A stretch of DNA of 64,000 bases. Origin: CAVRXQ01 sp963838845 (GTDB lineage: Bacteria; Actinomycetota; Acidimicrobiia; Acidimicrobiales; Bog-793). The DNA is taken from positions 744,001 to 808,000 of the forward strand of contig CAWISR010000003.1 of NCBI GenBank assembly GCA_963838845.1, in the 5' to 3' direction. Under the pieces are notes generated by a model that was given only the letters and a program-made list of their open reading frames with translations, was not told the origin of the DNA and did no database searches. The position numbers were made by a program, and so were the translations under genes. Every line of letters begins with the position of its first letter. Positions within the stretch are counted from its first letter, which is position 1. Positions 45,481 to 53,508 of this stretch are shown piece after piece.

Positions 45481-47886
45481 GTGGTCGGACCGACGGTGCA
45501 GAAGCGGACAGAACGCGCCGGCGACCGAACGCGCAGTCTGCGGCGGCTCGTTGTCGCTCACCGCAACGTCGTGGTGGGAACGCTCATCCTCGTGCTTGCC
45601 GCGGCTGTGGCAGTCGACCCGACAGGGTTCATCGTCATCGCGGCCGGCTCGATCGGCTCTCTGATCGCGGTGTGCGTCGGCGTCTGGATCTACCGCCCGG
45701 CGCGCGTCGGACCATGGCTGTTGGTGATCGCAGCGCTCGTGCTTTTCCTCGCCGATGGCGTCACGCGCGACATGTACTCGACGATCGGCACAAACCTCAC
45801 GTGGCAGCGGACATTGATCCCCGACTTCCTCGCCTTGCCGGGGTCCGTGCTTTTGGGGAGTGCGCTGATCGGATTCGATCGTGCCCGTCATGACTCGCGG
45901 TCGAAGAGGCGCGTGATCCTCTACGACGGCGTGCTCGCAGCGCTGGCGATCTTGGCGCTTTCTTGGGTCTACGTGATCGAACCGATCCTCTCGCGCCACC
46001 ACACGCCGCTTGGGGTCCGGATCATCCTCGCGAGCTACCCGGCGATTTCCCTGTTCTTGTTCGTCCTGATGGTGCAGATCGCCTACGGCGCAGGGCGCGT
46101 CCGCGGCGCGGCGGATCGCTACCTCATCGCCGCGTTGTTGGCGATGTTCGTCGGAGACGCGATCTACATGCTCGCCGAGCTCCAGGTCGTACCGGACTCG
46201 AGGTTGATCGAGCTTCCCTACGTGATCGCTTTTGGTGCCGCGGCGGCGGGTGCCCTCGACCCCTCGATGCGTCTGCTCACCGAGCGTGGCAGCTTGCCCG
46301 GCACGCGCTGGACAAAGCCGCGCTTCGCGCTCGTGGTGGCGGCGCTTCTGATCCCGCCCGTCTTGTTGCTCGCCGCCCGAGACGAGCCGCTCAGCGAGCG
46401 GGCCGTGCTCTTCGGCATCGTCCTTCTCATGGCACTCACGGCCATCTTGGAGATCGTCCAGGCGTTGCGCGCCATGGAGCAGTCTGAGTCCCGCCTCACC
46501 CACCAGGCGCTGCACGACGACCTCACGACGCTTCCGAACCGGCGCAGCCTGAACGGTCACATCACCCGGGCGCTCGCGAAGCTCGAAGATCCCGACTCGA
46601 TGATCGCGGTCATCTTGTTGGACATCGACCGTTTCAAGCTGATCAACGACACCCTCGGTCACGGCCACGGTGACGAGCTGCTCGTGCAGATCGCCCGTCG
46701 GCTGCGGCTGTTCATCCACGGTGTCGATTTCGTCGCCCGGGTCGGCGGGGACGAATTCGTCGTCGTGCCCGACAGGACGGTCGATGACGCGGAGGCGCGG
46801 GCGATCGCGAACGAATTGCGCGCCTGCCTGAACGAGCCGTTCGTCATCGCGCACACCGAGCTGCACGTCACCGCCAGCGTCGGCGTCGCGTGCTCCGGGC
46901 CAGGTGGCGGCCGCGCCGGTGCAGAGCAGCTGATCCGCAACGCGGACACGGCGATGTACCAGGCGAAGGAGGCGGGGCGTGACGCTGTGGCGCTGTTTGA
47001 GGATTCGATGCGCACCCAGCTGTACGAACGCGTCGCCATCGAGCGCGAACTCCACCACGCCGTCGAGCGCCACCAGCTCCATCTCGTCTTCCAGCCGATC
47101 ATCAGCTTCGAGGAGTCCGACGTGTTGGGTGTCGAGGCGCTCGTCCGCTGGGCGCACCCCACTCTCGGGGTCATCCCGCCCTTGCGGTTCATCTCGATCG
47201 CCGAGGAGACGGACCTGATCGGCGAGATCGGTCTTTTCGTCCTCGAGGAGGCGATGCGCACCCTTGCCGGATGGCGGGCGATCCCCGGCTACGAGAACTT
47301 CACGGTTTCGGTCAACCTTTCGGTCGTGCAGCTGCGCGACGAGCTGCTCGTGCAACGGGTGGCGCGGGTGCTGCAGCAGAACAAACTTCCCGGCTCGTCG
47401 CTCACGCTTGAGATCACCGAGTCGGAGATGATGCGTGACCCGGAGCTTTCGATCACCGCGCTGAACGAGCTGCGGCGATTGGGAATCCGCATCGCCGTCG
47501 ACGACTTCGGGACCGAGTACTCCTCGCTCGCCTACCTGCAGCGCCTGCCGATCGACGAGCTGAAGATCGACCGGAGTTTCGTCATCGGCATGGGGAACGG
47601 GGACAAGGCCTCACAGACGCTCGTCGCGGCGATCGTCGCGATGGCGAACGCACTCTCGATCCGCACGGTGATCGAGGGGGTCGAGACCTCGGAGCAGGCG
47701 CTGAAGGTCGTGGAGCTCGGCTGCCACGGCGCCCAGGGGTTCTTGTACGCCCGCCCGGCGAGAGCCGATCAGGTGATCGACATCGTCGGGTTGCTCAAGC
47801 GCTGGTTGCCCGGGGCGCTCGAGGCTGAGAAGTCAGGGGAGCTCCTTCCACCGCAGCTCGAAGTCGTTCAAAGTCGAGCGACGTGA
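45481..47886 (+). CDS. Membrane-bound c-di-GMP enzyme with GGDEF and EAL domains
   Basis: 801 residues from GTG 45481, chosen because GGGAGG (45466-45471) precedes it and because upstream codons (open to 45355) look non-coding. Residues about 20-330 hold about eight helices, a membrane sensor. GGDEF is intact at 422-426 (RVGGDEF), with DIDRFKLINDTLGH before it. The RxxD inhibitory site reads HGVD, so product inhibition is probably lost. EAL is intact at 552-554 (GVEALVRW), with LEITESEM, DDFGTEYSSL, LKIDRSFV and VIEGVET. It can therefore in principle both make and degrade c-di-GMP. The gene's last 92 bases overlap the next gene on the opposite strand. Confidence 0.92.
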   Translation: MVGPTVQKRTERAGDRTRSLRRLVVAHRNVVVGTLILVLAAAVAVDPTGFIVIAAGSIGSLIAVCVGVWIYRPARVGPWLLVIAALVLFLADGVTRDMYSTIGTNLTWQRTLIPDFLALPGSVLLGSALIGFDRARHDSRSKRRVILYDGVLAALAILALSWVYVIEPILSRHHTPLGVRIILASYPAISLFLFVLMVQIAYGAGRVRGAADRYLIAALLAMFVGDAIYMLAELQVVPDSRLIELPYVIAFGAAAAGALDPSMRLLTERGSLPGTRWTKPRFALVVAALLIPPVLLLAARDEPLSERAVLFGIVLLMALTAILEIVQALRAMEQSESRLTHQALHDDLTTLPNRRSLNGHITRALAKLEDPDSMIAVILLDIDRFKLINDTLGHGHGDELLVQIARRLRLFIHGVDFVARVGGDEFVVVPDRTVDDAEARAIANELRACLNEPFVIAHTELHVTASVGVACSGPGGGRAGAEQLIRNADTAMYQAKEAGRDAVALFEDSMRTQLYERVAIERELHHAVERHQLHLVFQPIISFEESDVLGVEALVRWAHPTLGVIPPLRFISIAEETDLIGEIGLFVLEEAMRTLAGWRAIPGYENFTVSVNLSVVQLRDELLVQRVARVLQQNKLPGSSLTLEITESEMMRDPELSITALNELRRLGIRIAVDDFGTEYSSLAYLQRLPIDELKIDRSFVIGMGNGDKASQTLVAAIVAMANALSIRTVIEGVETSEQALKVVELGCHGAQGFLYARPARADQVIDIVGLLKRWLPGALEAEKSGELLPPQLEVVQSRAT

Positions 47887-48688
47887 GGTCCTCGTTCGCT
47901 CGCATCTCGACGTAACCGGCGACGCGCCGCGCCGTCGCCGCAGCGGCGAGCGGTGAGAGCGGTGCGAGTGCAGGCTCGATGCCGACCCCTTCGAACATGA
48001 TCCCGTGCATCGGCGGATCCATGACGGCGAGCCGGCTGCGGTAATCGGGGATCGAGAGGTAGACGGGAAGGCAGTTTGAGCCGAGGTAGGGCCGGCCCTC
48101 GGCGAAGGCGATGAAGGGCTGGTGGAACCGGGTCCGCGACATGCGCAAGACGGCCTCGTCGATGATGGCGATCATCCAATCAAAGCCGAGCTCGACCGCC
48201 GTGCGAAGGCCCGACTGGTAAAGGCCCATCGAGACGAGCCCGGTGGCGAGAGGGCTGCGGTACTCGGGCGCGACCGCCAAGGTGGCGATATCCCAGGTGA
48301 GCGAGAGGTCACAGGGCAGTGTGTGCCGAGTGACGTATTCCTCGGCGGTCTCGTCCCAGGTCTGCGGCAGGTCGTTCACCGTCTTCATGCCGGGGCCGTC
48401 GACGGTCGGCAGGATGATCCGCACCGCGCCCGCCGGTACCTCCCGGCGGTGGTCGAGGATGCAGAAGAACAGGCTCGAGGACTCGTACTCGCCGTACTCG
48501 GCGCGGATCATCTCGGGCGTGATGCCGTAGCTCTGCAGCAGCACCGCCGACTCGACGGCGCGGGCGAGCTCGGCGGCGGGGTCGAACGGGCCGAAGCAGT
48601 AGGCGCCGAACGGCTGGTTGATGCCACGCGGAATCACCGAACGGGCGAGCCCTCGTAGCCGTTCGGAGGCGAGATCGACGAGCTGCAT
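47795..48688 (-). CDS. GNAT-fold acyltransferase-like protein (possible autoinducer-synthase relative)
   Basis: 297 residues. The central region GEYESSSLFFCILDHRREVP / AGAVRIILPTVDGPGMKTVN and SLTWDIATLAVAPEYRSPLA resembles GNAT-type N-acyl amino acid synthases and LuxI-like enzymes, which use acyl-ACP or acyl-CoA. The match is by pattern only, with no decisive motif. Its 3' end overlaps the GGDEF-EAL gene tail to tail by 92 bases. Good GC3 codon use throughout supports a real gene. Start ATG 48688. Other possibility: an unrelated actinobacterial protein family with a GNAT fold. Confidence 0.55.
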   Translation of the reverse strand: MQLVDLASERLRGLARSVIPRGINQPFGAYCFGPFDPAAELARAVESAVLLQSYGITPEMIRAEYGEYESSSLFFCILDHRREVPAGAVRIILPTVDGPGMKTVNDLPQTWDETAEEYVTRHTLPCDLSLTWDIATLAVAPEYRSPLATGLVSMGLYQSGLRTAVELGFDWMIAIIDEAVLRMSRTRFHQPFIAFAEGRPYLGSNCLPVYLSIPDYRSRLAVMDPPMHGIMFEGVGIEPALAPLSPLAAAATARRVAGYVEMRANEDLTSLDFERLRAAVEGAPLTSQPRAPRATSA

Positions 48689-48953
48689 TGGGACGCCGCG
48701 CTTACGCCGGCGATGCGAGGACCCGCATCGGGTCGCCGAAAAGTTGCTTGCGGGTCGCTTGCATACTCGTGAGGTTAATGAGCTAGCCCAGACCAGGACA
48801 AATGGGCAGGTGCCATAACCAATTTAAGCCATATCCACACGCAAAATCTCGTCGGACCTGCGACCGACGAGCGCTTGTGCACGACGCGGGGGATAACTCT
48901 CCGCATCGCGTACCGTCTCAGGATGCCCTCGGCGCCAAAACCACCGATGAGCG
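48689..48953. promoter_or_regulatory. Divergent intergenic region with inverted repeats
   Basis: 265 bases between the acyltransferase-like gene (minus) and the oxidoreductase (plus). CTCGTCGG 48848-48855 and CCGACGAG 48864-48871 form a perfect 8-bp inverted repeat with an 8-base loop. GACCCG/CGGGTC form a second near 48719-48733. The first could be an operator or hairpin. No gene seen. Confidence 0.4.
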
Positions 48954-49961
48954 ATGGCTGAGCCCCTCTCGAGCGAGCGCCCGGTCCACTGGGGGATCGT
49001 CGCCACCGGCAAGATCTCGGCGGTCTTTGTCGAGGACCTGCGCCTCAGCTCCGGCAGCGAGGTCGTCGCGGTCGGTTCCCGGAAAGCCGAGTCGGCTTCG
49101 GCCTTCGCCGAGCGTTTTCGGATCCCGACCGTCCATTCCTCGTACGAAGCGCTCGCCGAAGACGAGAACGTCGACGTCGTCTACGTCGGTGCGAGCCACA
49201 TCGCCCACTACCGAGCCGCCAAAGCCGCTCTCGACGCCGGCAAGGCGGTGCTGTGTGAAAAGCCGCTCACGGTCCGTGCCGAACAGGCAGAAGAGCTGAT
49301 CGGCCAGGCCGCAGATCGCCAGGTCTTTTTCATGGAGGCGATGTGGATGCGGTGTCGGCCGGGCTTCGCTGACTTGTTGACGTTGCTTGGTCGCGGCGAC
49401 ATCGGTGAGGTACGCGAGCTCCGCGCCGACCTCGGCTTCGTCGCCACCCCGGAACAGGCGGTCCGCCTGGAAGACCCGAGCCAGGCGGGCGGCGCGCTGT
49501 TGGACGTCGGTGTCTACCCGATCACTTTGGCGTACGCGACCCTCGGTCCGCCTACCGAGTTCCACGCCGTCGCCGACATGGGCGACGGTTTCGACCGCAG
49601 CGTCGCGATCGCGATGTCGTGGCCCAGCGGCGTCGTCGCCCGGCTCGGCGCGTCGATCGGCGCGCCGCTCGATCGTTCGGCGGTTTTCGCGGGCTCGCAC
49701 GGCCGGCTGTCGATCCCCGCTCCCTTCCACGAGATCCCGGCTCTTCATCTCAAACTGCTCGACGGGACACAGCGGGAGATCGATCCCGAATTCAAGGGGA
49801 GGGGCTACGTCCACGAAGCAGATGAGGTGGTGCGCTGCCTGCGGGAGGGGCTGATCGAGAGCCCTCTTGTTCCGTGGGCGGATTCGCTCGGCATCATGCG
49901 GATCCTCGACGAGTGCCGAGCGCAAATTGGCCTGGAGTATCCCGAGGCCGCGTACCGCTGA
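48954..49961 (+). CDS. Gfo/Idh/MocA-family NAD(P)-dependent oxidoreductase
   Basis: 335 residues. The N-terminal Rossmann fold is HWGIVATGKISAVFVEDL and continues to AVGSRKAESASAFAERF. The family catalytic motif is LCEKPLTVRAEQ (Glu-Lys-Pro), and FFMEAMWMRCRPGF and GGALLDVGVYPITLAYATLG are typical of the dihydrodiol-dehydrogenase-like branch. Substrate probably a sugar or polyol; not determined. ATG or GTG choice: the frame begins at 48954. Confidence 0.88.
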   Translation: MAEPLSSERPVHWGIVATGKISAVFVEDLRLSSGSEVVAVGSRKAESASAFAERFRIPTVHSSYEALAEDENVDVVYVGASHIAHYRAAKAALDAGKAVLCEKPLTVRAEQAEELIGQAADRQVFFMEAMWMRCRPGFADLLTLLGRGDIGEVRELRADLGFVATPEQAVRLEDPSQAGGALLDVGVYPITLAYATLGPPTEFHAVADMGDGFDRSVAIAMSWPSGVVARLGASIGAPLDRSAVFAGSHGRLSIPAPFHEIPALHLKLLDGTQREIDPEFKGRGYVHEADEVVRCLREGLIESPLVPWADSLGIMRILDECRAQIGLEYPEAAYR

Positions 49962-50119
49962 TCTCCAGGCGCGCTCCTGCCTCGGACTCGTCCCACTTCT
50001 CCGCTTCGACCGTCTCGGTGTTCAGGCCTTCCTCCGGCTCGCCCAGTCTGAAACGTGCCACCGCCACGTGCAGCGCCTCAGCTGCATAACCGCCTGAGCA
50101 GGCCCGTTGGCTATCGGGG

Positions 50120-50288
50120 TTGGTGTTAGTTTTGTTCTTATTGTGGCTGTTGCGAGACGTGCTACATCCCGGAGCCGTGCTTCGCGGCCAACTTCGTCGA
50201 GGGCGCGTCCACGGACGAGGGCAAGCCGATCGGGCGCGCACACCGTCGGGCGCGGCGTGTCCTCACGCCGCAAGATGCGCGTCGCTGA
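50120..50288 (+). CDS. Candidate small membrane/Cys-rich protein upstream of ftsK (needs one frameshift)
   Basis: From TTG 50120 the frame encodes a hydrophobic start (MVLVLFLLWLL). From about 50154 the strongly GC3-biased frame is the next one, encoding ETCYIPEPCFAANFVEGAST and ending at TGA 50286-50288. Joining them needs removal of one base near 50150, the same direction as the seven insertions in other genes, and gives 55 residues. The stop overlaps ftsK ATG 50275 by 14 bases. Without a frameshift neither part is a convincing gene. Confidence 0.3.
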
Positions 50289-52608
50289 AGCGCAGCGCCA
50301 CGCCGATGACATCTACGGATGGCTGCTGCTCGTCCTCGGCGCGCTCGGCCTGCTCGGCGTCTACCTCGACCTGCTCGGTCCGGCGGGTGGCGAGATCCAC
50401 CGCTACGGGTCGGCGGCCTTCGGCTGGAGCCTTGACGTCATTCCTCTCGGGCTGATCGTCGTCGGCTTCACCCTGATCTCGGCGCGGGCGCGCCGCGGAA
50501 CCGGCTTCGCCCTCGGCGCGCTGTTCGTTCTCGTGCTCGCGGCGGCGGGACTCGCCGACCTGGCGGGCGGGCACCCTTCTGTCTCGGACACGGCGAGGGT
50601 CGTCGGCGGCGCCGGCGGCTATGTCGGCGCTGAGATCGGCGGCGGGCTGCGGGACCTGCTCGGCGCGGCAGGCGCGACCATCGTGTTCCTCGCCATCGCG
50701 CTCTTTGCCTGCTCGGCGTGCCTCTCGCGCACGATCGCGGAGACCTTCGTCTCGCTCGGCCGCATCGGCGCGGTCCTCTGGCGAGCGCTCGTCGCCTTCT
50801 TCACCGTCGCGCCTTCCGAGGACGCCGCCGACGATGCGGCGCCATCGGTCGAGGACACAAAGGTCGTCGATTGGTCCCTCGACGGCGAGGACGCGATCGC
50901 CCCCGACCACACGCACGCGCTCGCGTCGCTCGTCGCGGAGACCCGCACCGGCCGCTTCGTCGGTGAGGAGCTCGACGAGGCCGCCGATCGAGCCGCGACC
51001 GAGGTTCGGCCGGCGCCCGCCGCCCCGGCGGTGCACGAATACGTCGAGCCGGGGTCGGCGGTCGAACAGCTCGGGCTCGGCGTCGTGCCGGCACCGAGTG
51101 ACTGGACGCTGCCGCCGGCGCGGCTGTTGAAGCGCTCCAAGGAGCTCGCCACCGATCGCAGCGGCGTCGAGGAACGTGGTCGCGTGCTCGAGCGCGCGCT
51201 CGCCGCACACGGCGTTGACACGCGCGTCACGGGCTTCACCGTCGGGCCGACGGTCACGCGTTTCGAGCTCGAGCTCGCGGCGGGTGTGAAGGTCTCGCGG
51301 GTGACGAGCCTGTCGAAGGACATCGCCTACGCGATGGCATCGCCTGACGTGCGCATCCTGGCGCCGATCCCTGGGCGCTCGGCGATTGGCGTCGAGGTCC
51401 CGAATCACGACCGCCGCCTCGTCACCCTGGGCGACGTCCTTGCCTCGAACGAAGCCCGGCGCGCGACGCACCCGTTGGAGGTGGCACTCGGTCGGGACAT
51501 CGCCGGTCGTCCGGTGATGGTGAACCTCGCCGAGATGCCGCACCTGCTTATCGCGGGCGCGACGGGATCGGGCAAGTCGTCGTGCATCAACTCGGTCGTG
51601 ACCTCGACGATCATGCGATCGACGCCCGAGCACGTCCGGCTCATCTTGGTCGACCCAAAGCGCGTCGAGCTCGGCCACTACAACGGACTTCCGCACCTGC
51701 TCACCGAGGTCGTCGTCAACCCGAAGCGCGCCGCGAACGCGCTGCGATGGGCAGTCGAGGAGATGGAGCGCCGCTACGACCTCCTTGCCGAGGTCGGCAT
51801 GCGCGACATCACCGGATACAACACGGCGATCGAACGTGGCGATCTGGCGGACAGCCCCCTCGACGAGCCGATGCCGGAGCAGTCCGGACGCACCGGCGAT
51901 CTCGAGATCGTCGACGAGACGCGTGCGCGGCGGCACGCGCGCCTGCCGTACATCCTCGTCATCGTCGACGAGCTCAACGACTTGATGATGGTCGCCGCAC
52001 GTGACGTCGAAGAGTCGATCTGCCGCATCGCCCAGATGGCGCGTGCCGTCGGCATCCACCTCGTGATCGCGACCCAGCGCCCGTCGGTCGACGTCATCAC
52101 CGGCGTCATCAAGGCGAACATCCCCTCGCGCCTCGCTTTCTCGGTGTCCTCGCTCGCCGACTCGCGGGTGATCCTCGACCAGGCGGGCGCCGAGCGTCTC
52201 GTCGGGCGCGGCGACCTGTTGTTGCTCACCGCGTCCTCGAGCGTGGCGCGGCGGGTCCAGGCACCCTGGGTCTCAGAGGATGAGGTCCGCGCGGTCGTCG
52301 GCTACTGGCGCAGACAGAGTGATCCCCTCTACGTCGAGGGGATCGTCGGCGACGAGGCCGCCGAGGGTGGGGGTGCGTTCGCCGGTGACGACGATGACGA
52401 TGAGCTGTTGCGCAAGGCGATGGAGCTCGTCGTGCGATCCCAGCTCGGCTCGACGTCGATGCTCCAGCGCAAGCTCCGGGTCGGCTTCGCTCGCGCCGGG
52501 CGCTTGATGGACCTCCTCGAACAGCGCGGCATCGTCGGACCATCGGAGGGCTCGAAGGCTCGCGCCGTGCTGATGACGCCTGACGAGCTCGAAGCGCTGA
52601 CGCACTGA
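50275..52608 (+). CDS. ftsK: DNA translocase FtsK/SpoIIIE
   Basis: 777 residues from ATG 50275. The frame is open to 50107, but the extra residues are Arg/Ser-rich shadow sequence of another GC3-biased frame. Four N-terminal helices span about residues 12-165 and a Glu/Asp-rich linker follows. The motor has Walker A IAGATGSGKSSCINSVV, LVDPKRVELGHYNGLPHLL, Walker B ILVIVDELNDLMM and ATQRPSVDVITGVIKANIPS. The C-terminal gamma winged helix (GSTSMLQRKLRVGFARAGRL) reads KOPS-like sites. It pumps chromosomes at division. Shorter linker than enterobacterial FtsK, as usual in actinobacteria. Confidence 0.95.
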   Translation: MRVAEAQRHADDIYGWLLLVLGALGLLGVYLDLLGPAGGEIHRYGSAAFGWSLDVIPLGLIVVGFTLISARARRGTGFALGALFVLVLAAAGLADLAGGHPSVSDTARVVGGAGGYVGAEIGGGLRDLLGAAGATIVFLAIALFACSACLSRTIAETFVSLGRIGAVLWRALVAFFTVAPSEDAADDAAPSVEDTKVVDWSLDGEDAIAPDHTHALASLVAETRTGRFVGEELDEAADRAATEVRPAPAAPAVHEYVEPGSAVEQLGLGVVPAPSDWTLPPARLLKRSKELATDRSGVEERGRVLERALAAHGVDTRVTGFTVGPTVTRFELELAAGVKVSRVTSLSKDIAYAMASPDVRILAPIPGRSAIGVEVPNHDRRLVTLGDVLASNEARRATHPLEVALGRDIAGRPVMVNLAEMPHLLIAGATGSGKSSCINSVVTSTIMRSTPEHVRLILVDPKRVELGHYNGLPHLLTEVVVNPKRAANALRWAVEEMERRYDLLAEVGMRDITGYNTAIERGDLADSPLDEPMPEQSGRTGDLEIVDETRARRHARLPYILVIVDELNDLMMVAARDVEESICRIAQMARAVGIHLVIATQRPSVDVITGVIKANIPSRLAFSVSSLADSRVILDQAGAERLVGRGDLLLLTASSSVARRVQAPWVSEDEVRAVVGYWRRQSDPLYVEGIVGDEAAEGGGAFAGDDDDDELLRKAMELVVRSQLGSTSMLQRKLRVGFARAGRLMDLLEQRGIVGPSEGSKARAVLMTPDELEALTH

Positions 52609-52817
52609 GGCGTTGGAGGCGCAAGCGCGCCACCGAACTGGCGCAGCCGAACGGCGAACGCCTCGCGGTGAACGCCTCAGGTCGCCACCGGCGCTTCTCC
52701 TACCGGATGCCGAGGGAAGTCTGGCTCAGCAGGCGGAGGAAGGACATCGCGATCGACGGTCTGGAGACGTGCCTTGCGTTGTTTGGGCTGGAGGGGGATC
52801 CGGCGAACAGCGACTGA
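52605..52817 (+). CDS. Candidate small basic protein coupled to ftsK, unknown function
   Basis: The frame runs from CTG 52605, overlapping the ftsK stop as CTGA, to TGA 52815-52817, 70 residues. The first standard start is GTG 52668 (49 residues). About 85 percent of codons end in G or C, supporting coding. The product is Arg-rich at the N terminus and contains SYRMPREVWLSRRRKDIAID, then GLETCLALFGLEGDPANSD. No domain recognised. Confidence 0.4.
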   Translation: MRRWRRKRATELAQPNGERLAVNASGRHRRFSYRMPREVWLSRRRKDIAIDGLETCLALFGLEGDPANSD

Positions 52818-52876
52818 CGACGAACGGGCGCTCGGGGGCGTCTCTCGCGGTCGGAACAGCTATCGGTTTGTCAGCC

Positions 52877-53398
52877 CTAGCCCATCGTCTTCGCGCCGTC
52901 GAGGGACTCGCGAATGATGTCCGCGTGCCCGGCGTGCTGAGCAGTCTCGGCGATGATGTGCAGGAGAACGCGTCGCGCGGTCCAGCGCGCACCGGGTTCG
53001 AACCACGGCGCGGAAGGGAGGAGCTGGGAGTCGTCGAGGGAGGGCAATGCCCGCACGAGGTTGTTCGTTTCCGAAGCCACCTCTGCGTAGTGGCTCAAGA
53101 TAACCGCCACCGTCTCGTCGTCTTTCGGCTGGAAGCTCGCTACGTGGGCCGCGATCGCCTCTTCGCCTGAGCCCCCGATCGCTTCCGGGCCGCGGACGAT
53201 GAACTCGCTCCATTGGCGTTCCTGTGCCGCGGCGTGCTTGACGATCCCGGCGAGTGAGAGCGCGCTGACGGTCGTGCGCGTGCGTGCCTGCTCGTCGGTG
53301 AGATCGCGAAGGGTGTAACGGAGGAAGTTCCGGTGCGCGTCGAGAGTCTCGATGAAGTCACTCCGTTCGCGTCGGTCGTCTCCTGACTCGGGGTTCAT
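52877..53398 (-). CDS. DinB-superfamily (DUF664/MDMPI-like) protein
   Basis: 173 residues, four-helix-bundle type. The metal-binding histidines expected for this superfamily are visible in SLAGIVKHAAAQERQW near residue 60 and in IAETAQHAGHADIIRESL near 150-160. ATG 53398 follows AAGGAG. Members include mycothiol-dependent thiol transferases and isomerases; actinobacteria often carry many. Specific reaction unknown. Confidence 0.85.
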   Translation of the reverse strand: MNPESGDDRRERSDFIETLDAHRNFLRYTLRDLTDEQARTRTTVSALSLAGIVKHAAAQERQWSEFIVRGPEAIGGSGEEAIAAHVASFQPKDDETVAVILSHYAEVASETNNLVRALPSLDDSQLLPSAPWFEPGARWTARRVLLHIIAETAQHAGHADIIRESLDGAKTMG

Positions 53399-53508
53399 CG
53401 GCGTCTCCTTGGTTTGGTGAGTCGCCCCGAACGTACTCACGGAGTGTCTCGGGCGAGTGGCGGACCGTCTCGGTGTGCATCGATAGGCAACCAGACCGGG
53501 TTCCCGGA

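Noticed and set aside
49962..50110. tmRNA-like stretch: a frame ending ...SASAA followed by TAA and CCGCCTGAGC
   Set aside because: No tRNA-like 5' end, no GGTTCGA-type T-arm and no 3' CCA region within 400 bases.
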